A DNA stretch of 64,000 nucleotides from Candidatus Acidulodesulfobacterium ferriphilum (lineage in GTDB: Bacteria > SZUA-79 > Acidulodesulfobacterales > Acidulodesulfobacteraceae). Every line of letters starts with the position of its first letter. Position 1 is the stretch's first letter. The stretch is from positions 310,001 through 374,000 of the forward strand of contig SGBD01000001.1 in NCBI GenBank assembly GCA_004195035.1, read 5' to 3'. The notes below the pieces were generated by a model. It searched no databases. It was not told the DNA's origin and saw nothing but the letters and a program-made list of their open reading frames with translations. A program made the translations under genes and the position numbers. Shown one piece after another: positions 50,657 to 61,362 of the stretch.

Positions 50657-52207
50657 TTAATCTTTATGTTGTTTTAAATAGTATAACATCGTTCTGACGC
50701 CGACCCCCGTCGCACCCTTTGGATTATAAGTAAAACCTGTTTTAGTAAAGGCAGGACCTGCTATATCTATGTGGCACCATTTGACTTTCTCCGAAACGAA
50801 TTCTTCCAGAAACATCCCTGCCGTTATGGCCCCGCCATATTTATTTCCTACATTTTTGACATCGGCGACAGGACTTAAGAGTTTTTCCTGCATATTATCG
50901 TCGAACGGCAATTCCCACATTTTTTCGCCGGAAATCTCGCTTGTCTTGATAATGCTGTCTATTAAGCCTTTGTCGTTTCCCATGACCCCCGAGGTATATT
51001 CGCCTAAAGCGACAACGCAGGCTCCGGTCAGGGTGGCCATGTCTATTATCTCTTCCGCCCCCTGATTCTCCGCAAAGGTCAAAGCATCCGCAAGCGTTAA
51101 ACGGCCCTCCGCATCGGTATTTTCTATTTCGATAGTCTTGCCGTTAAGCGCTTTAACTATATCATCCGGCCTCTGAGCGCCGCCGTCCGGCATATTTTCG
51201 CAGGCGGCTATAATGCCGTGAACCTCCGCATTCAGGTCCAGATTAGAAATGTATTTCATTATTCCCAGGACGGCGCAGGCTCCAGACTTATCCGACTTCA
51301 TAGTCGTCATAAAATCGGCCGGTTTCAAAGAAAGCCCGCCGCTATCAAAGGTTATACCCTTTCCTACTATTGCAATCTTTTTAAGTTTAATTTTTTTTGT
51401 TTTATTTTTCGGCTTATAAATCAGATGGATAAATCTGGGAGGATTTTTTGAACCCTGCGCAACCCCGTAAAAGGAAAGCATACCCTTTTTAAGTATCTCT
51501 TTCTCGTCGAATATTTCACATTCTATACCCTCTTGCGCGGACAAATCCTTCGCAATATTTGCGAGATACTCGGGTGTAGCGATATTTCCCGGCTCGTTAA
51601 CTATATCTCTTGCAAAATTCGCGGCTTGGGAAGTTATTTTTCCGAATCCTATGCCTTCCTTAATATTTTCCTCTTTGTCCTTACCTGCTTTAAGCGAATC
51701 GAAATGAATCCCGACAATCTTAATATCTCCCGCTTTGCTATTATTTTTATCGTCATCTTTTGTCTTATATTTTTTAAATTCGTATAAACCTAATAATGCT
51801 CCCTCTACAACGGCTGAAGACATATAAAACAATCCGTTTTTTATATAATATTCTTCGGGCAATCCGGGAATTATAAAAATTGCCTCTTTAATTCGATTTG
51901 TTTTGGCAATTCTTAAAGAGCTTGAAACAAAATATCTCATAGAATCATAATTAAACTTATCTTTTTTGCCTATGCCGTGCACCAATGAAAGAATAGGGGA
52001 TTCAATCATTGCATTTTTCCCCTTTTTTGCCTTAAAATTAAGTTGTTTTAGCCTTTTATATATAAACTCGAATTCTTTGAGGGTTTTATTCTTTAAAAAA
52101 CTGCCCTCATCCCCTTCAAAGACTCCAAATATAAAAATACGCTCAAACCGCGGCACAACTTTACCTTTTAAAATTTCCCCGATAGATTCGATAATTTTAA
52201 ATTCCAA
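50657..52207 (-). CDS. pepA: Leucyl aminopeptidase (cytosol aminopeptidase, M17)
   Basis: The 516-residue peptidase has two Mn/Zn ions in the C-terminal domain. Motifs: IAIVGKGITFDSGGLSLKPADFMTTMKSDKSGA (metal and catalytic Lys region), ENTDAEGRLTLADALTF (the NTDAEGRL signature) and MATLTGACVVALGEY. The N-terminal domain is diverged. The start is a UUG at 52207, preceded by a run of eight G residues at the Shine-Dalgarno position; the tract lies between inverted GTATT/AATAC. PepA can also act as a DNA-binding protein in some bacteria. It precedes nuoA on the same strand. Confidence 0.95.
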   Translation of the reverse strand: MEFKIIESIGEILKGKVVPRFERIFIFGVFEGDEGSFLKNKTLKEFEFIYKRLKQLNFKAKKGKNAMIESPILSLVHGIGKKDKFNYDSMRYFVSSSLRIAKTNRIKEAIFIIPGLPEEYYIKNGLFYMSSAVVEGALLGLYEFKKYKTKDDDKNNSKAGDIKIVGIHFDSLKAGKDKEENIKEGIGFGKITSQAANFARDIVNEPGNIATPEYLANIAKDLSAQEGIECEIFDEKEILKKGMLSFYGVAQGSKNPPRFIHLIYKPKNKTKKIKLKKIAIVGKGITFDSGGLSLKPADFMTTMKSDKSGACAVLGIMKYISNLDLNAEVHGIIAACENMPDGGAQRPDDIVKALNGKTIEIENTDAEGRLTLADALTFAENQGAEEIIDMATLTGACVVALGEYTSGVMGNDKGLIDSIIKTSEISGEKMWELPFDDNMQEKLLSPVADVKNVGNKYGGAITAGMFLEEFVSEKVKWCHIDIAGPAFTKTGFTYNPKGATGVGVRTMLYYLKQHKD

Positions 52208-52253
52208 TGTAATACCCCCCCCGTATTATTTTTTTATGTTTTAATACTTATTT

Positions 52254-54065
52254 TTAATACTTAAACCTTTTTATTATCCCTATAAGCTTTTCCAGCTCCC
52301 CGTAAACGGAAGCCGCTTCTTTGGCAGTGCTTGAAGACTGCTTCGAATTTGATGCGGCAAGATTCGATACCATTTCGATATTTTGGGAAATCTCGTTTGT
52401 TGCCGCCGTTTGCTCCTCTGATGCCGCGGCTATGGAATTAACCTGGTCTGCCAGGCCTACTATGTTTCTTTCTATGCTATTAAGCGATTCTCCCGCCTTT
52501 GAAGCATATTCCACCGATAAGCTGACTTCTTTCATCGTGGAATCCATCGAAGATTTTGTATTTTGGGTGCTTTGCTGTATGGTTTGAACCTTCGATACTA
52601 TCTCTTTTGTTGCCTTAACCGTTCTTTCCGCAAGCTTTCTTACCTCATCCGCCACAACGGCAAATCCCCTTCCTGACTCTCCGGCGCGCGCGGCCTCTAT
52701 TGCGGCATTAAGCGCCAGCAGGTTTGTCTGATCGGCTATATCGTTGATAACCGAGATTATTTCTCCAATCTCGTAAGAACCCTTTTCGAGCCCGTTTATT
52801 AGGCTTCCAAGTTCTTCCGTAAGAACGGCCACATTTTTAATACCGTTTATCGCCCTTTCGACTATGTCAAAGCCTTCTTTTGCACTGCCGGAAGCCTCTT
52901 TTGCGACACTGCTTAAATTTTGCGTATTTTTGGATATCTCTTTAATCGTCTGACTCATTTCTTCCGAGGCCGCTGCCACATGCGTCGAAAGCAAAGCCTG
53001 TTCTTTAGCCTTACCGCTTATTTCATCGACATGGGTTTCTATCGATGTGTTTACATCGACAATGGTCATGGCCTCTTCGGTTATAGATTTTACGATTTCT
53101 CTTATATCTATAATAAATTTGTTAAATTTGTTAGCGACGGATGTAATTTCATCATATACGGAATTTTTATAAACATCGCATTTTATGCAAATCTGCCCAC
53201 CCGTATCTCCATACCGGTCTTGCTGCTTATCCCAGCATCTCGGCTCCAGTTCATCTTCTTTAAGCATGCAATTCTTGCTTTTCTTCATCATAATAGTTGT
53301 CTTATTATAACAGTCCATAGGAATAAGCTTGCTTAAATCTCCGTCTCCCCTTACAATATCGTTCAGCTTATCGTAAAGATTTTTTGTCGGCTTTATAAAG
53401 ATAGATTTTAATAAACCATATATGGCTAAAATAGATAGAACAAGAAAGATAAAGGAAACGATAATAATGTTTCTCATAAAAATATTGGATGAGTTTACGG
53501 CATTTTTCATGGAATAAATAAGCTTAACCCCGCCGAGCGTCGTCCCGTCTTTAACCGTATGGCACATAAGGCAGTTTATACCCCTGGACATCTTTTTTGC
53601 GACAAACGGAACGCCGACTTTTAGATATTCATGTCCGTTTTTATTGAATATACTGATAATTTCCTTATTTGACCCCAGTATTTCTTTGTCAAACTTAGTT
53701 GTCGGATTTTCATGTTTGAGCCCTGGACCGAACTCTTTATTAACGGCTTCGCCTCTTATAACTTTAACATCTTTAATGCCCTGAATTTTTTTAAATATCC
53801 CGAAAAGCTGCCTTCTATCGGACTTCTTAGAAATAGTTCCGTTAAGCATCATGGCATTTAAACTGGAAAGCACCGTTTTGGCAGTAACGACGGCATCGCT
53901 TGATGTCATTTTAACGGACATTTTGTTCTGGCTGGAAACAGAGTAATAAGTTAAAAATGATAAAATTAAAATAAAAACGAAAGTGATTAGGAAAAGTAGT
54001 TTGGTCTTAATAGAGACCTTTTTAATCAAATTTAAATCCACCTTATTTATCCCCCCTGCCTGCAT
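52254..54065 (-). CDS. Methyl-accepting chemotaxis protein with periplasmic haem-c motif
   Basis: The 603-residue receptor has a first membrane helix (about 22-42), a periplasmic sensor domain ending in a CLMCH haem-binding motif at 165-169, a second helix (about 197-217) and a HAMP linker. The long MCP signaling domain includes the tip [40 protein letters not shown]. Between HAMP and signaling domain is a Cys-rich segment with Cys266, 277, 293 and 296, plus Cys252. The pattern suggests redox or gas sensing by c-type haem; DUF3365-like sensors are similar. A GUG at 54041 with a G-rich site upstream could be an alternative start. Confidence 0.82.
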   Translation of the reverse strand: MQAGGINKVDLNLIKKVSIKTKLLFLITFVFILILSFLTYYSVSSQNKMSVKMTSSDAVVTAKTVLSSLNAMMLNGTISKKSDRRQLFGIFKKIQGIKDVKVIRGEAVNKEFGPGLKHENPTTKFDKEILGSNKEIISIFNKNGHEYLKVGVPFVAKKMSRGINCLMCHTVKDGTTLGGVKLIYSMKNAVNSSNIFMRNIIIVSFIFLVLSILAIYGLLKSIFIKPTKNLYDKLNDIVRGDGDLSKLIPMDCYNKTTIMMKKSKNCMLKEDELEPRCWDKQQDRYGDTGGQICIKCDVYKNSVYDEITSVANKFNKFIIDIREIVKSITEEAMTIVDVNTSIETHVDEISGKAKEQALLSTHVAAASEEMSQTIKEISKNTQNLSSVAKEASGSAKEGFDIVERAINGIKNVAVLTEELGSLINGLEKGSYEIGEIISVINDIADQTNLLALNAAIEAARAGESGRGFAVVADEVRKLAERTVKATKEIVSKVQTIQQSTQNTKSSMDSTMKEVSLSVEYASKAGESLNSIERNIVGLADQVNSIAAASEEQTAATNEISQNIEMVSNLAASNSKQSSSTAKEAASVYGELEKLIGIIKRFKY

Positions 54066-54157
54066 TAAAATAAATAATAAAAATCTTTATAATGATATCA
54101 AATATAATAAATATAATAAAACAAAAAAGTAAATGTTTTAAAATATTCCGTCGTCAA

Positions 54158-54179
54158 TAGGCTTTATGTATAAAGCCTA
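54158..54179. terminator. Perfect palindrome downstream of the response regulator gene
   Basis: TAGGCTTTAT and ATAAAGCCTA form a 10-bp stem with a two-base GT spacer. It begins a few bases after the response-regulator stop codon, so an mRNA-end hairpin is likely. There is no clear T tract, so intrinsic termination is not assured. Confidence 0.45.
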
Positions 54180-54182
54180 GAA

Positions 54183-55544
54183 CTAATGCGGACTCTGCCC
54201 TTGCTTTAACACCCTTAGCTTTCTGTAAAGATTTCTTTCGCTTACCCCGATAATACCCGCAATTTCGGATTTGCTCAACTTTTTAGAAAAAAGGTATTTG
54301 ATATATTCTTCTTCTATTTCTTTTAAAGTCGGATTTTTATCAAAGAGCGTCTTTCCGTTAACCGCATCCCTGTCATTATCGTATGAAACTTCAAGCTGAA
54401 TAGCTTCCGGCGGTATTTCTTCTTTGCCGTCGGATAAAACCATTGCTCTTTCGATAACATTTTTTAATTCCCTGACATTGCCGGGCCAGTCGTAGTTTAA
54501 AAGTTTATTTTCGGCGGATGCGGAAAGGTGCTTTGAAAATTTAATTTTATTTTCTTTCGTCATAAAAAAATGGGCTAAATGAGAAATATCTTCTTTTCTC
54601 TCTCTTAAAGGCGGAAGCTCTATCGTAAAACCGTTTATCCTGTAAAATAAATCACCTCTAAAATGACCTTCTTCGACCATCTTTTTTAGATTTTTATTTG
54701 TTGCGGTTATTATTCTTGTGTCGATAAAGAGGTTTTTGGATGAACCTACCCTCCTGAAGCTTTTCGTATCTAATATTCTTAGAAGCTTCGCCTGTATAAT
54801 ACCGCTAACATCGCCAATTTCATCGATAAAAAGCGTTCCCTTGTCCGCATATTCCAGAAGCCCTTTTTTAAGGGCATCCGCTCCTGTAAACGAACCCCTT
54901 TCATGACCGAACAACTCCGATTCGAACAAATTTTCGGATAAATTACAGGAATCGACAATGATAAGGGGGTTATCTTTTCTGATCGACAGCTTGTGGAGCA
55001 TATTCGCGCTTAATTCTTTGCCTGTGCCTGATTCTCCAGTAATCAAAACATTCAAATCCGATTTGGCGGCGGCGGAAATATCTTCTATCACCTTCGATGC
55101 CGCTTTAGATTTTCCTATAAAAAACCGCTTAAAAATCTCTCTTTTAAAATAGGCGGCATAATTTTTTAAGTTAATATTTTCGATTAGTTTTTTTATGGTT
55201 ATGCTGAGTTCTTCGAGACTTAGCGGCTTAACAAGGTAATCGCAGGCGCCAATTTTTAAGGCAGCCACGGCTGAATCGACGGTGCCGAAAGCAGTTAAGA
55301 TAATTATCTCTATATCGTTCGTTTTTGATTTTACAATTTTTAATAGTTCTATGCCGGACTTTCGGGGTAATTTTAGGTCCGATATTATAATGTTGAAATA
55401 GCCTTTTTCTAATTTTTCTATTGCTTCTTCGGCAGAAGGAGCGGATTGAACGTCATAACCCTCGCTGCTTAAATAGTCCGTAAGTATATTTCTATAATTT
55501 ATATCGTCGTCAACAATAAGTATAGAAATTAAATTGTTATCCAT
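54183..55544 (-). CDS. Sigma-54-dependent response regulator, NtrC family
   Basis: The 453-residue activator has a receiver domain (about 5-120; phospho-acceptor Asp56 in IIISDLKLPRKSG). The AAA+ domain (about 147-385) has Walker A GESGTGKE, the sigma-54 contact loop in ERGSFTGADALKKG (GSFTGA for the usual GAFTGA) and Walker B GTLFIDEIGD. It ends in a Fis-type helix-turn-helix (SKSEIAGIIGVSERNLYRKL). The target operon is unknown. Its cognate kinase lies 5 bp upstream on the same strand. No sigma-54 promoter was seen in the immediate region. Confidence 0.96.
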   Translation of the reverse strand: MDNNLISILIVDDDINYRNILTDYLSSEGYDVQSAPSAEEAIEKLEKGYFNIIISDLKLPRKSGIELLKIVKSKTNDIEIIILTAFGTVDSAVAALKIGACDYLVKPLSLEELSITIKKLIENINLKNYAAYFKREIFKRFFIGKSKAASKVIEDISAAAKSDLNVLITGESGTGKELSANMLHKLSIRKDNPLIIVDSCNLSENLFESELFGHERGSFTGADALKKGLLEYADKGTLFIDEIGDVSGIIQAKLLRILDTKSFRRVGSSKNLFIDTRIITATNKNLKKMVEEGHFRGDLFYRINGFTIELPPLRERKEDISHLAHFFMTKENKIKFSKHLSASAENKLLNYDWPGNVRELKNVIERAMVLSDGKEEIPPEAIQLEVSYDNDRDAVNGKTLFDKNPTLKEIEEEYIKYLFSKKLSKSEIAGIIGVSERNLYRKLRVLKQGQSPH

Positions 55545-55549
55545 GGCTT

Positions 55550-56722
55550 TTATTTTTCTTTATCGTTATTTTCCCTGAAGTTGCTTTTAACCGGTATTTT
55601 TATTACGAATTTTGTTCCCAAATCCTGTTTAGACCTGACCTCGATCGAACCCCCTAGAGATTTAATTATGCTCAAAGATATGGAAAGCCCGAGCCCTGTG
55701 CTTCCCGCACCCTTATTTTTCGAGAAAAAGGGGTCAAAAATCTTTTTGATATCGGCCGGCGCAATACCCTGTCCATTATCTATAATCAATATATAAATAT
55801 AATCCTTTATTATCCTGGTTATAAAATACACGACTCCCGACTCTTCCTGAACGGCCTGTATTGCGTTAAGCCCTATATTAAGTACGACCTGCCTTAACCC
55901 TGCTTCCGAGAAACTAATCAGAGGAGGATGTCTGGCAAAGTTCTTCTTTATCATAACATTTTTCTTATTTGCCAGGAAGGAAAGCAAGGAAAGGCTCTCA
56001 TCCACCGACTTATTGACATTTACTATATCTGCCTTAACCGATACGGGTCTGGATAGGAGGAGAAGCTTTTTTGTAATATCTTTACACCTCTCTATCTCCG
56101 TTCTTATTAACTCAAAATATTTTTTAATATCGCAGCTGCCTTCTTTGAAACCGCCGGGAAGATTGCTTTGAATGGGTTCATTGTTTCCGATGCACATCCT
56201 CATCATATCTACGGAAGCCAGTATATTGTTAAGCGGATTATTTATTTCATGCGCCACGCCCTCGGCTAAGAGGCCGACTTCGGAAAGCCTTTGAGATAAG
56301 TTAAATTTAAGCTGGGCATCGGAACCGCTTCCCAGACACCTCAAAACCTCGACCGCATATCTTTTGCCCGTTGAATTATCATACAAAGGGGATGAATTTA
56401 TTTCGACGGCAATTTCTTTTTTTTCCGACCCGTAATGACCGTGTATAACCTTAACCGTCTTCCCTTTTTTAATAACCTCTTCCACCGAACACGATTCTAA
56501 TAAGGGGTCGCACGGCTCGTCCCTGAAATGGCTTATCTTATAACAATAGCCTCCTATAACATCCGAAACTGGCAGGCCGGCATCATTTAAAAAACGCCTG
56601 TTTGCATAAACTATTTTGTAATTTTCATCGATAACGATAACCCCGTCATTTATGTTATCTAATATGTCATCCGAACTAAAAGCTAAAACCTGTTTTTCCC
56701 TATTTTCCATAAATAATCCCAT
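55550..56722 (-). CDS. PAS sensor histidine kinase
   Basis: The 390-residue kinase has no membrane helix, so it is probably cytoplasmic. A PAS domain (about 14-125) has ILDNINDGVIVIDENYKIVYANRRFL and a cysteine-containing insert, CYKISH ... EPCDPLLESCSV (Cys60, 71, 78). The phospho-acceptor His158 lies in EGVAHEINNPLNNILAS, followed by the ATPase domain (GLRQVVLNIGLNAIQAV, DNGQGIAP, GSTGLGLSISLSII). Its partner is the NtrC-type regulator 5 bp downstream. The start at 56722 is an ATG; a second ATG four codons in (56710) is preceded by GGGATTATTT and may be the real one. The PAS cysteines suggest redox sensing. Confidence 0.93.
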   Translation of the reverse strand: MGLFMENREKQVLAFSSDDILDNINDGVIVIDENYKIVYANRRFLNDAGLPVSDVIGGYCYKISHFRDEPCDPLLESCSVEEVIKKGKTVKVIHGHYGSEKKEIAVEINSSPLYDNSTGKRYAVEVLRCLGSGSDAQLKFNLSQRLSEVGLLAEGVAHEINNPLNNILASVDMMRMCIGNNEPIQSNLPGGFKEGSCDIKKYFELIRTEIERCKDITKKLLLLSRPVSVKADIVNVNKSVDESLSLLSFLANKKNVMIKKNFARHPPLISFSEAGLRQVVLNIGLNAIQAVQEESGVVYFITRIIKDYIYILIIDNGQGIAPADIKKIFDPFFSKNKGAGSTGLGLSISLSIIKSLGGSIEVRSKQDLGTKFVIKIPVKSNFRENNDKEK

Positions 56723-56864
56723 AAATAAATTAATGAATTAAATATCGATAGAAAATTTTGTTAAAGGTTTGTTAATATAAACACTTTTTGGCTGATATCC
56801 CCAATTATTATAACACAATTATAAACCTTGAATAGGATTAATTGAAAAATTTTACTTCAACCTA

Positions 56865-56893
56865 TTGACAATATTTCAAAAATCTATTAATAT
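56865..56893 (+). promoter_or_regulatory. Sigma-70 promoter for rplU-rpmA
   Basis: TTGACA at 56865-56870 and TAATAT at 56888-56893 have 17-bp spacing. It lies about 47 bp upstream of the L21 gene, which has a good GAGGATTATCTT site. Confidence 0.75.
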
Positions 56894-56940
56894 TAGCTTT
56901 TATATTTATAAATTTATTTTTAAGCAAAGAGGATTATCTT

Positions 56941-57252
56941 ATGAATGATTACGCTATCATAAATTCAGGCTCAAAGCAATACAAGGTATCTGCCGGAGAC
57001 CTGATAAGAATTGAAAATATAGGTAAAAACAAGGGGGATGAAATATTTTTTAAGCCGAGCATGCTGAAAAATAACGACAATATTCTTTTTGGGGAACAGG
57101 CTTTAAAAGATGTAAATGTCAAAGGTATCGTGGTCAGAAACGGAAGAGCAAAAAAGATAATCGTGTTTAAGATGAAACGCCGTAAAGACGAAAGAAAAAA
57201 AAGAGGACATAGACAAAATTTTACCGAAGTCAAGATAACCGACATTCAATAA
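56941..57252 (+). CDS. rplU: 50S ribosomal protein L21
   Basis: The 103-residue protein has the L21 motif YAIINSGSKQYKVSAGDLIRIENI and the C-terminal RRKDERKKRGHRQNFTEVKIT. The latter is the rRNA-contacting signature (KxxRKxxGHRQ). Start is supported by GAGGATTATCTT before the ATG. It begins the rplU-rpmA-obgE cluster. Confidence 0.97.
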   Translation: MNDYAIINSGSKQYKVSAGDLIRIENIGKNKGDEIFFKPSMLKNNDNILFGEQALKDVNVKGIVVRNGRAKKIIVFKMKRRKDERKKRGHRQNFTEVKITDIQ

Positions 57253-57341
57253 ATAACCTTCAGGGCAAAAATTTAAAATTTTAAATACGCGGATAATAAA
57301 AAAATAAATAATACTTTATCTAATAAGGCACAGGTGTAATT

Positions 57342-57602
57342 ATGGCTCACAAAAAAGCAGGCGGCAGTTCCAGAAACGGGCGGGACAGTCAAGGTCAAAG
57401 AAGGGGAGTAAAAAGATTCGGCGGGGAATTAGTAAAGCCGGGCGAAATCATTGTTCGCCAGGTTGGTTCATCTTTCCACCCCGGAAAAAATGTCAAAGAA
57501 GGAAGGGATTATACTCTTTACTCTATAATGAGCGGCTTTGTTAAATTTCACGCAGGAAAGAACAATAGAAAATTTGTCAGCATTATCCCCTTAGAGAAAT
57601 AA
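57342..57602 (+). CDS. rpmA: 50S ribosomal protein L27
   Basis: The 86-residue protein begins [41 protein letters not shown], the L27 N-terminus that reaches the peptidyl-transferase centre. There is no N-terminal extension to be cleaved. It lies 89 bp after rplU and 171 bp before obgE; the gap has a GCCGC/GCGGC pair near 57664-57706 followed by TTTGTTTT that may terminate some transcripts. Confidence 0.97.
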   Translation: MAHKKAGGSSRNGRDSQGQRRGVKRFGGELVKPGEIIVRQVGSSFHPGKNVKEGRDYTLYSIMSGFVKFHAGKNNRKFVSIIPLEK

Positions 57603-57761
57603 TCGCCGCGATTCCGGATTCAACGATTCAACCTATGCATCCGCCGCATCCAAGCCCAAATACGCCGCAAAGGCGGGCTGCCGGACGGAACGACATTTCA
57701 GGCGGCTTTGTTTTACCTCAAAATTCCTCATTACATAAAATCAATTACTATAGAATCATAA

Positions 57762-58778
<1,017 letters not shown>

Positions 58779-58843
58779 TTTGTTATAATAATTATAAAAA
58801 TGTGATATATAAATTCTTCCGAAAATAACAAAAAGCATAATAA

Positions 58844-60019
58844 ATGAATAATAAAGAATATAATGCATTAAACGATTTTAGAAAATATTTGAATTCCAAA
58901 AAAAGAATAGTTTTAAAAATCGGCACGCAGGTACTCTTAGGCGATAAAGATAAACTTTCTTTATCCGCCTTTAAAAGAATTTGCAGTTTTTCGCATTCGT
59001 TAATACGGCAGCAAAAAGAAGTAATATTAGTTTCATCGGGAGCGATAGCCGCCGGAAAAGATGTATTAAATACCCCGTCCCCTTCAAATAATTTTTCAAA
59101 TAATTTCAGCATGCCGGAAAAGCAGGCTTTTGCCGCTTGCGGACAGGCGATATTAATGAAAAATTACGGCTCTTGTTTTAAACAATACGGAATAAAAACA
59201 GCGCAAATCCTTTTAACGAAAGACGACATATCCTCCAGAAAAAGGTTCGTCAATGCAAGAAACACAATATACGAGCTGTTAAAGAATAAGGTTGTGCCGA
59301 TTATAAATGAAAATGACACTATTTCCTACGAAGAGATAAAATTTTCCGACAATGACCATTTGTCGGCTCTCGTTTCAAACCTCGTATGCGCCGACTTATT
59401 AATAATTCTTTCCAATGTCCATGGCGTTTACGACAAAAATCCTGTATTGCATAAAGATGCGAAACTTATTAAAACGATAGATAACATAAAGGATTTTATG
59501 AAAGATTTTAAAGAAACATCTAAAAGTTTGCAAGGCACAGGCGGAATGAAATCAAAACTTTATGCCTCGTTTATCGCCGCCGGCGCGGGGACAGACACTA
59601 TTATTATCTCGGGCAAGGACGGAAAAAGCCTTGATTCGTTCGCCGGAGGCATACTGACGGGAACATTCATTCCGTCTTTAAAAAATAACATTAACAAGAA
59701 AAAACACTGGCTTTTATTCGGCATGGAAAAAAAGGGGCAAATAGTAATCGATAAGGGGGCAGTCGACGCAATTATCAACAAAAATAAAAGCCTTCTTGCA
59801 AGCGGTATTCTTGCAGTAAACGGCGAATTTAAAAAAGGGGAGGGGGTTTATATCGTTAACGAAGAAGGTAAAATTTTTTCTATCGGCATATCCAATTTTG
59901 ATTCGAAGGATATAAAAAGAATTAAGGGACTTAAATCCCATGAAATAAAAACAAAATTTGGCGAAGGCATCCTTTCGGCTTTAGTTGTGCATAAGGACAA
60001 ATTGGCCGTTACCGCTTAA
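58844..60019 (+). CDS. proB: Glutamate 5-kinase
   Basis: ProB makes glutamate 5-phosphate, the first step of proline synthesis. The 391-residue product has the kinase domain (KKRIVLKIGTQVLL, SSGAIAAGKDVL, NENDTISYEEIKFSDNDHLSALVSNLV, KSLQGTGGMKSKLYAS) and a C-terminal PUA domain (GAVDAIINKNKSLLASGILAVNGEFKKGEGV). It lies between obgE and proA; the pair supplies glutamate semialdehyde. ATG start; the first 20 residues extend beyond the family core. Confidence 0.96.
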   Translation: MNNKEYNALNDFRKYLNSKKRIVLKIGTQVLLGDKDKLSLSAFKRICSFSHSLIRQQKEVILVSSGAIAAGKDVLNTPSPSNNFSNNFSMPEKQAFAACGQAILMKNYGSCFKQYGIKTAQILLTKDDISSRKRFVNARNTIYELLKNKVVPIINENDTISYEEIKFSDNDHLSALVSNLVCADLLIILSNVHGVYDKNPVLHKDAKLIKTIDNIKDFMKDFKETSKSLQGTGGMKSKLYASFIAAGAGTDTIIISGKDGKSLDSFAGGILTGTFIPSLKNNINKKKHWLLFGMEKKGQIVIDKGAVDAIINKNKSLLASGILAVNGEFKKGEGVYIVNEEGKIFSIGISNFDSKDIKRIKGLKSHEIKTKFGEGILSALVVHKDKLAVTA

Positions 60020-60084
60020 TTAAATATATTAAGAGCATGATAATAAAATTATAATAAAATTTAACCATATTTATTCTAAGGTAA

Positions 60085-61362
60085 ATGCGTATGGAACCTG
60101 AAACAGAATCTATCGAAGAAATTGCAAGAAAGGCGTACGCCACAAGCAGTTTTATCGCAAGCGCCGGGATAAGCACAAAACTAAATATACTTAATACGAT
60201 TAAAAACCTTTTAATCGAAAACAAAAATAATGTAATCCTTGAAAATAGAAAGGATGTGGAAAATGCACAGTCCCGCGGGCTTAGCGTTCCGATGGTTGAC
60301 AGGCTGACGATTTCCGAAAAGACATTCAATTCAATGATTAAGTCGGTAGAAGATGTGGGGAAAATTAAAGACCCTGTAGGAGAAATAGAAGATATTACGG
60401 TTAGGCCAAACGGGCTTATGGTCGGAAAGATGCGGATACCGCTTGGCGTCATAGGTATTATTTATGAATCGAGACCGACCGTTACAATAGATGCATCCAT
60501 ACTTTGCCTGTTATCTGGAAATGCCGTAATTTTAAGGGGCGGGTCGGAGGCTTTTAATTCCAATATGATACTGGCTTCAATAATCTCGAAAAGTTTAAAT
60601 CTTAACGGCCTTCCGCCTCAAATAGTTTCAATGGTTCCTTATACCGATAGATCTGCTATTAAAGAATTAATTTCTCAAAAAAAATATATAGATTTAATAA
60701 TACCGAGGGGCGGAGAAGGGCTTATATCCTATGTTATCGAAAACTCTAAAATTCCCGTGATAAAACATGATAAAGGCCTCTGTCACATATATGTCGATGA
60801 ATATGCCGATATTAAGAAGTCGCTTAATGTCATTATTAATGCAAAAGTTCAAAGGCCGTCGGTTTGCAATGCATTAGAAACGCTTTTAGTCCATTCCTCC
60901 ATACTTGACAGGTTTATGCCTGAAATGCTCGGCGAACTTAAAAAAAACGGCGTGGAAGTGAGAGTTGACGATGAAATTTTAAATATTTACAAACAGGAAT
61001 TTAATTTTCTTGTAGCGGCAGAACAGGACGATTGGGATACCGAATATTTAAATCTTACACTGGCAGTAAAATCGGTCCCCAATATGGACGCCGCCGTAGA
61101 ACATATTAAAAAACACGGTTCCAATCATACCGAAGCAATACTTACCGAAAATTACGCCAACGCTCTTGAGTTCATAAAAAGGGTAAACTCTTCCTGCGTT
61201 CTTATAAACGCTTCTACTAGATTTAACGATGGTTTTGAGCTAGGGCTCGGGGCGGAAATAGGCATATCCACTTCAAAAATTCATGCATTTGGACCGATGG
61301 GCGCAAGGGAACTTACCACGACTAAATTTATCGTTTTCGGCAGCTATCAGACAAGGACATGA
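60085..61362 (+). CDS. proA: Gamma-glutamyl phosphate reductase
   Basis: ProA reduces glutamyl phosphate to glutamate semialdehyde with NADPH. The 425-residue product has LGVIGIIYESRPTVTIDASILCLLSGNAVILRGGSEA, then GGEGLISYVIENSKIPVIKHDKGLCHIYVDEYAD. The catalytic Cys lies in KVQRPSVCNALETLLV, and SRFNDGFELGLGAEIGISTSKIHAFGPMGARELTT follows with one substitution. Two nearby start codons (60085 and 60091) fit. It overlaps nadD by 4 bases. Confidence 0.96.
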   Translation: MRMEPETESIEEIARKAYATSSFIASAGISTKLNILNTIKNLLIENKNNVILENRKDVENAQSRGLSVPMVDRLTISEKTFNSMIKSVEDVGKIKDPVGEIEDITVRPNGLMVGKMRIPLGVIGIIYESRPTVTIDASILCLLSGNAVILRGGSEAFNSNMILASIISKSLNLNGLPPQIVSMVPYTDRSAIKELISQKKYIDLIIPRGGEGLISYVIENSKIPVIKHDKGLCHIYVDEYADIKKSLNVIINAKVQRPSVCNALETLLVHSSILDRFMPEMLGELKKNGVEVRVDDEILNIYKQEFNFLVAAEQDDWDTEYLNLTLAVKSVPNMDAAVEHIKKHGSNHTEAILTENYANALEFIKRVNSSCVLINASTRFNDGFELGLGAEIGISTSKIHAFGPMGARELTTTKFIVFGSYQTRT

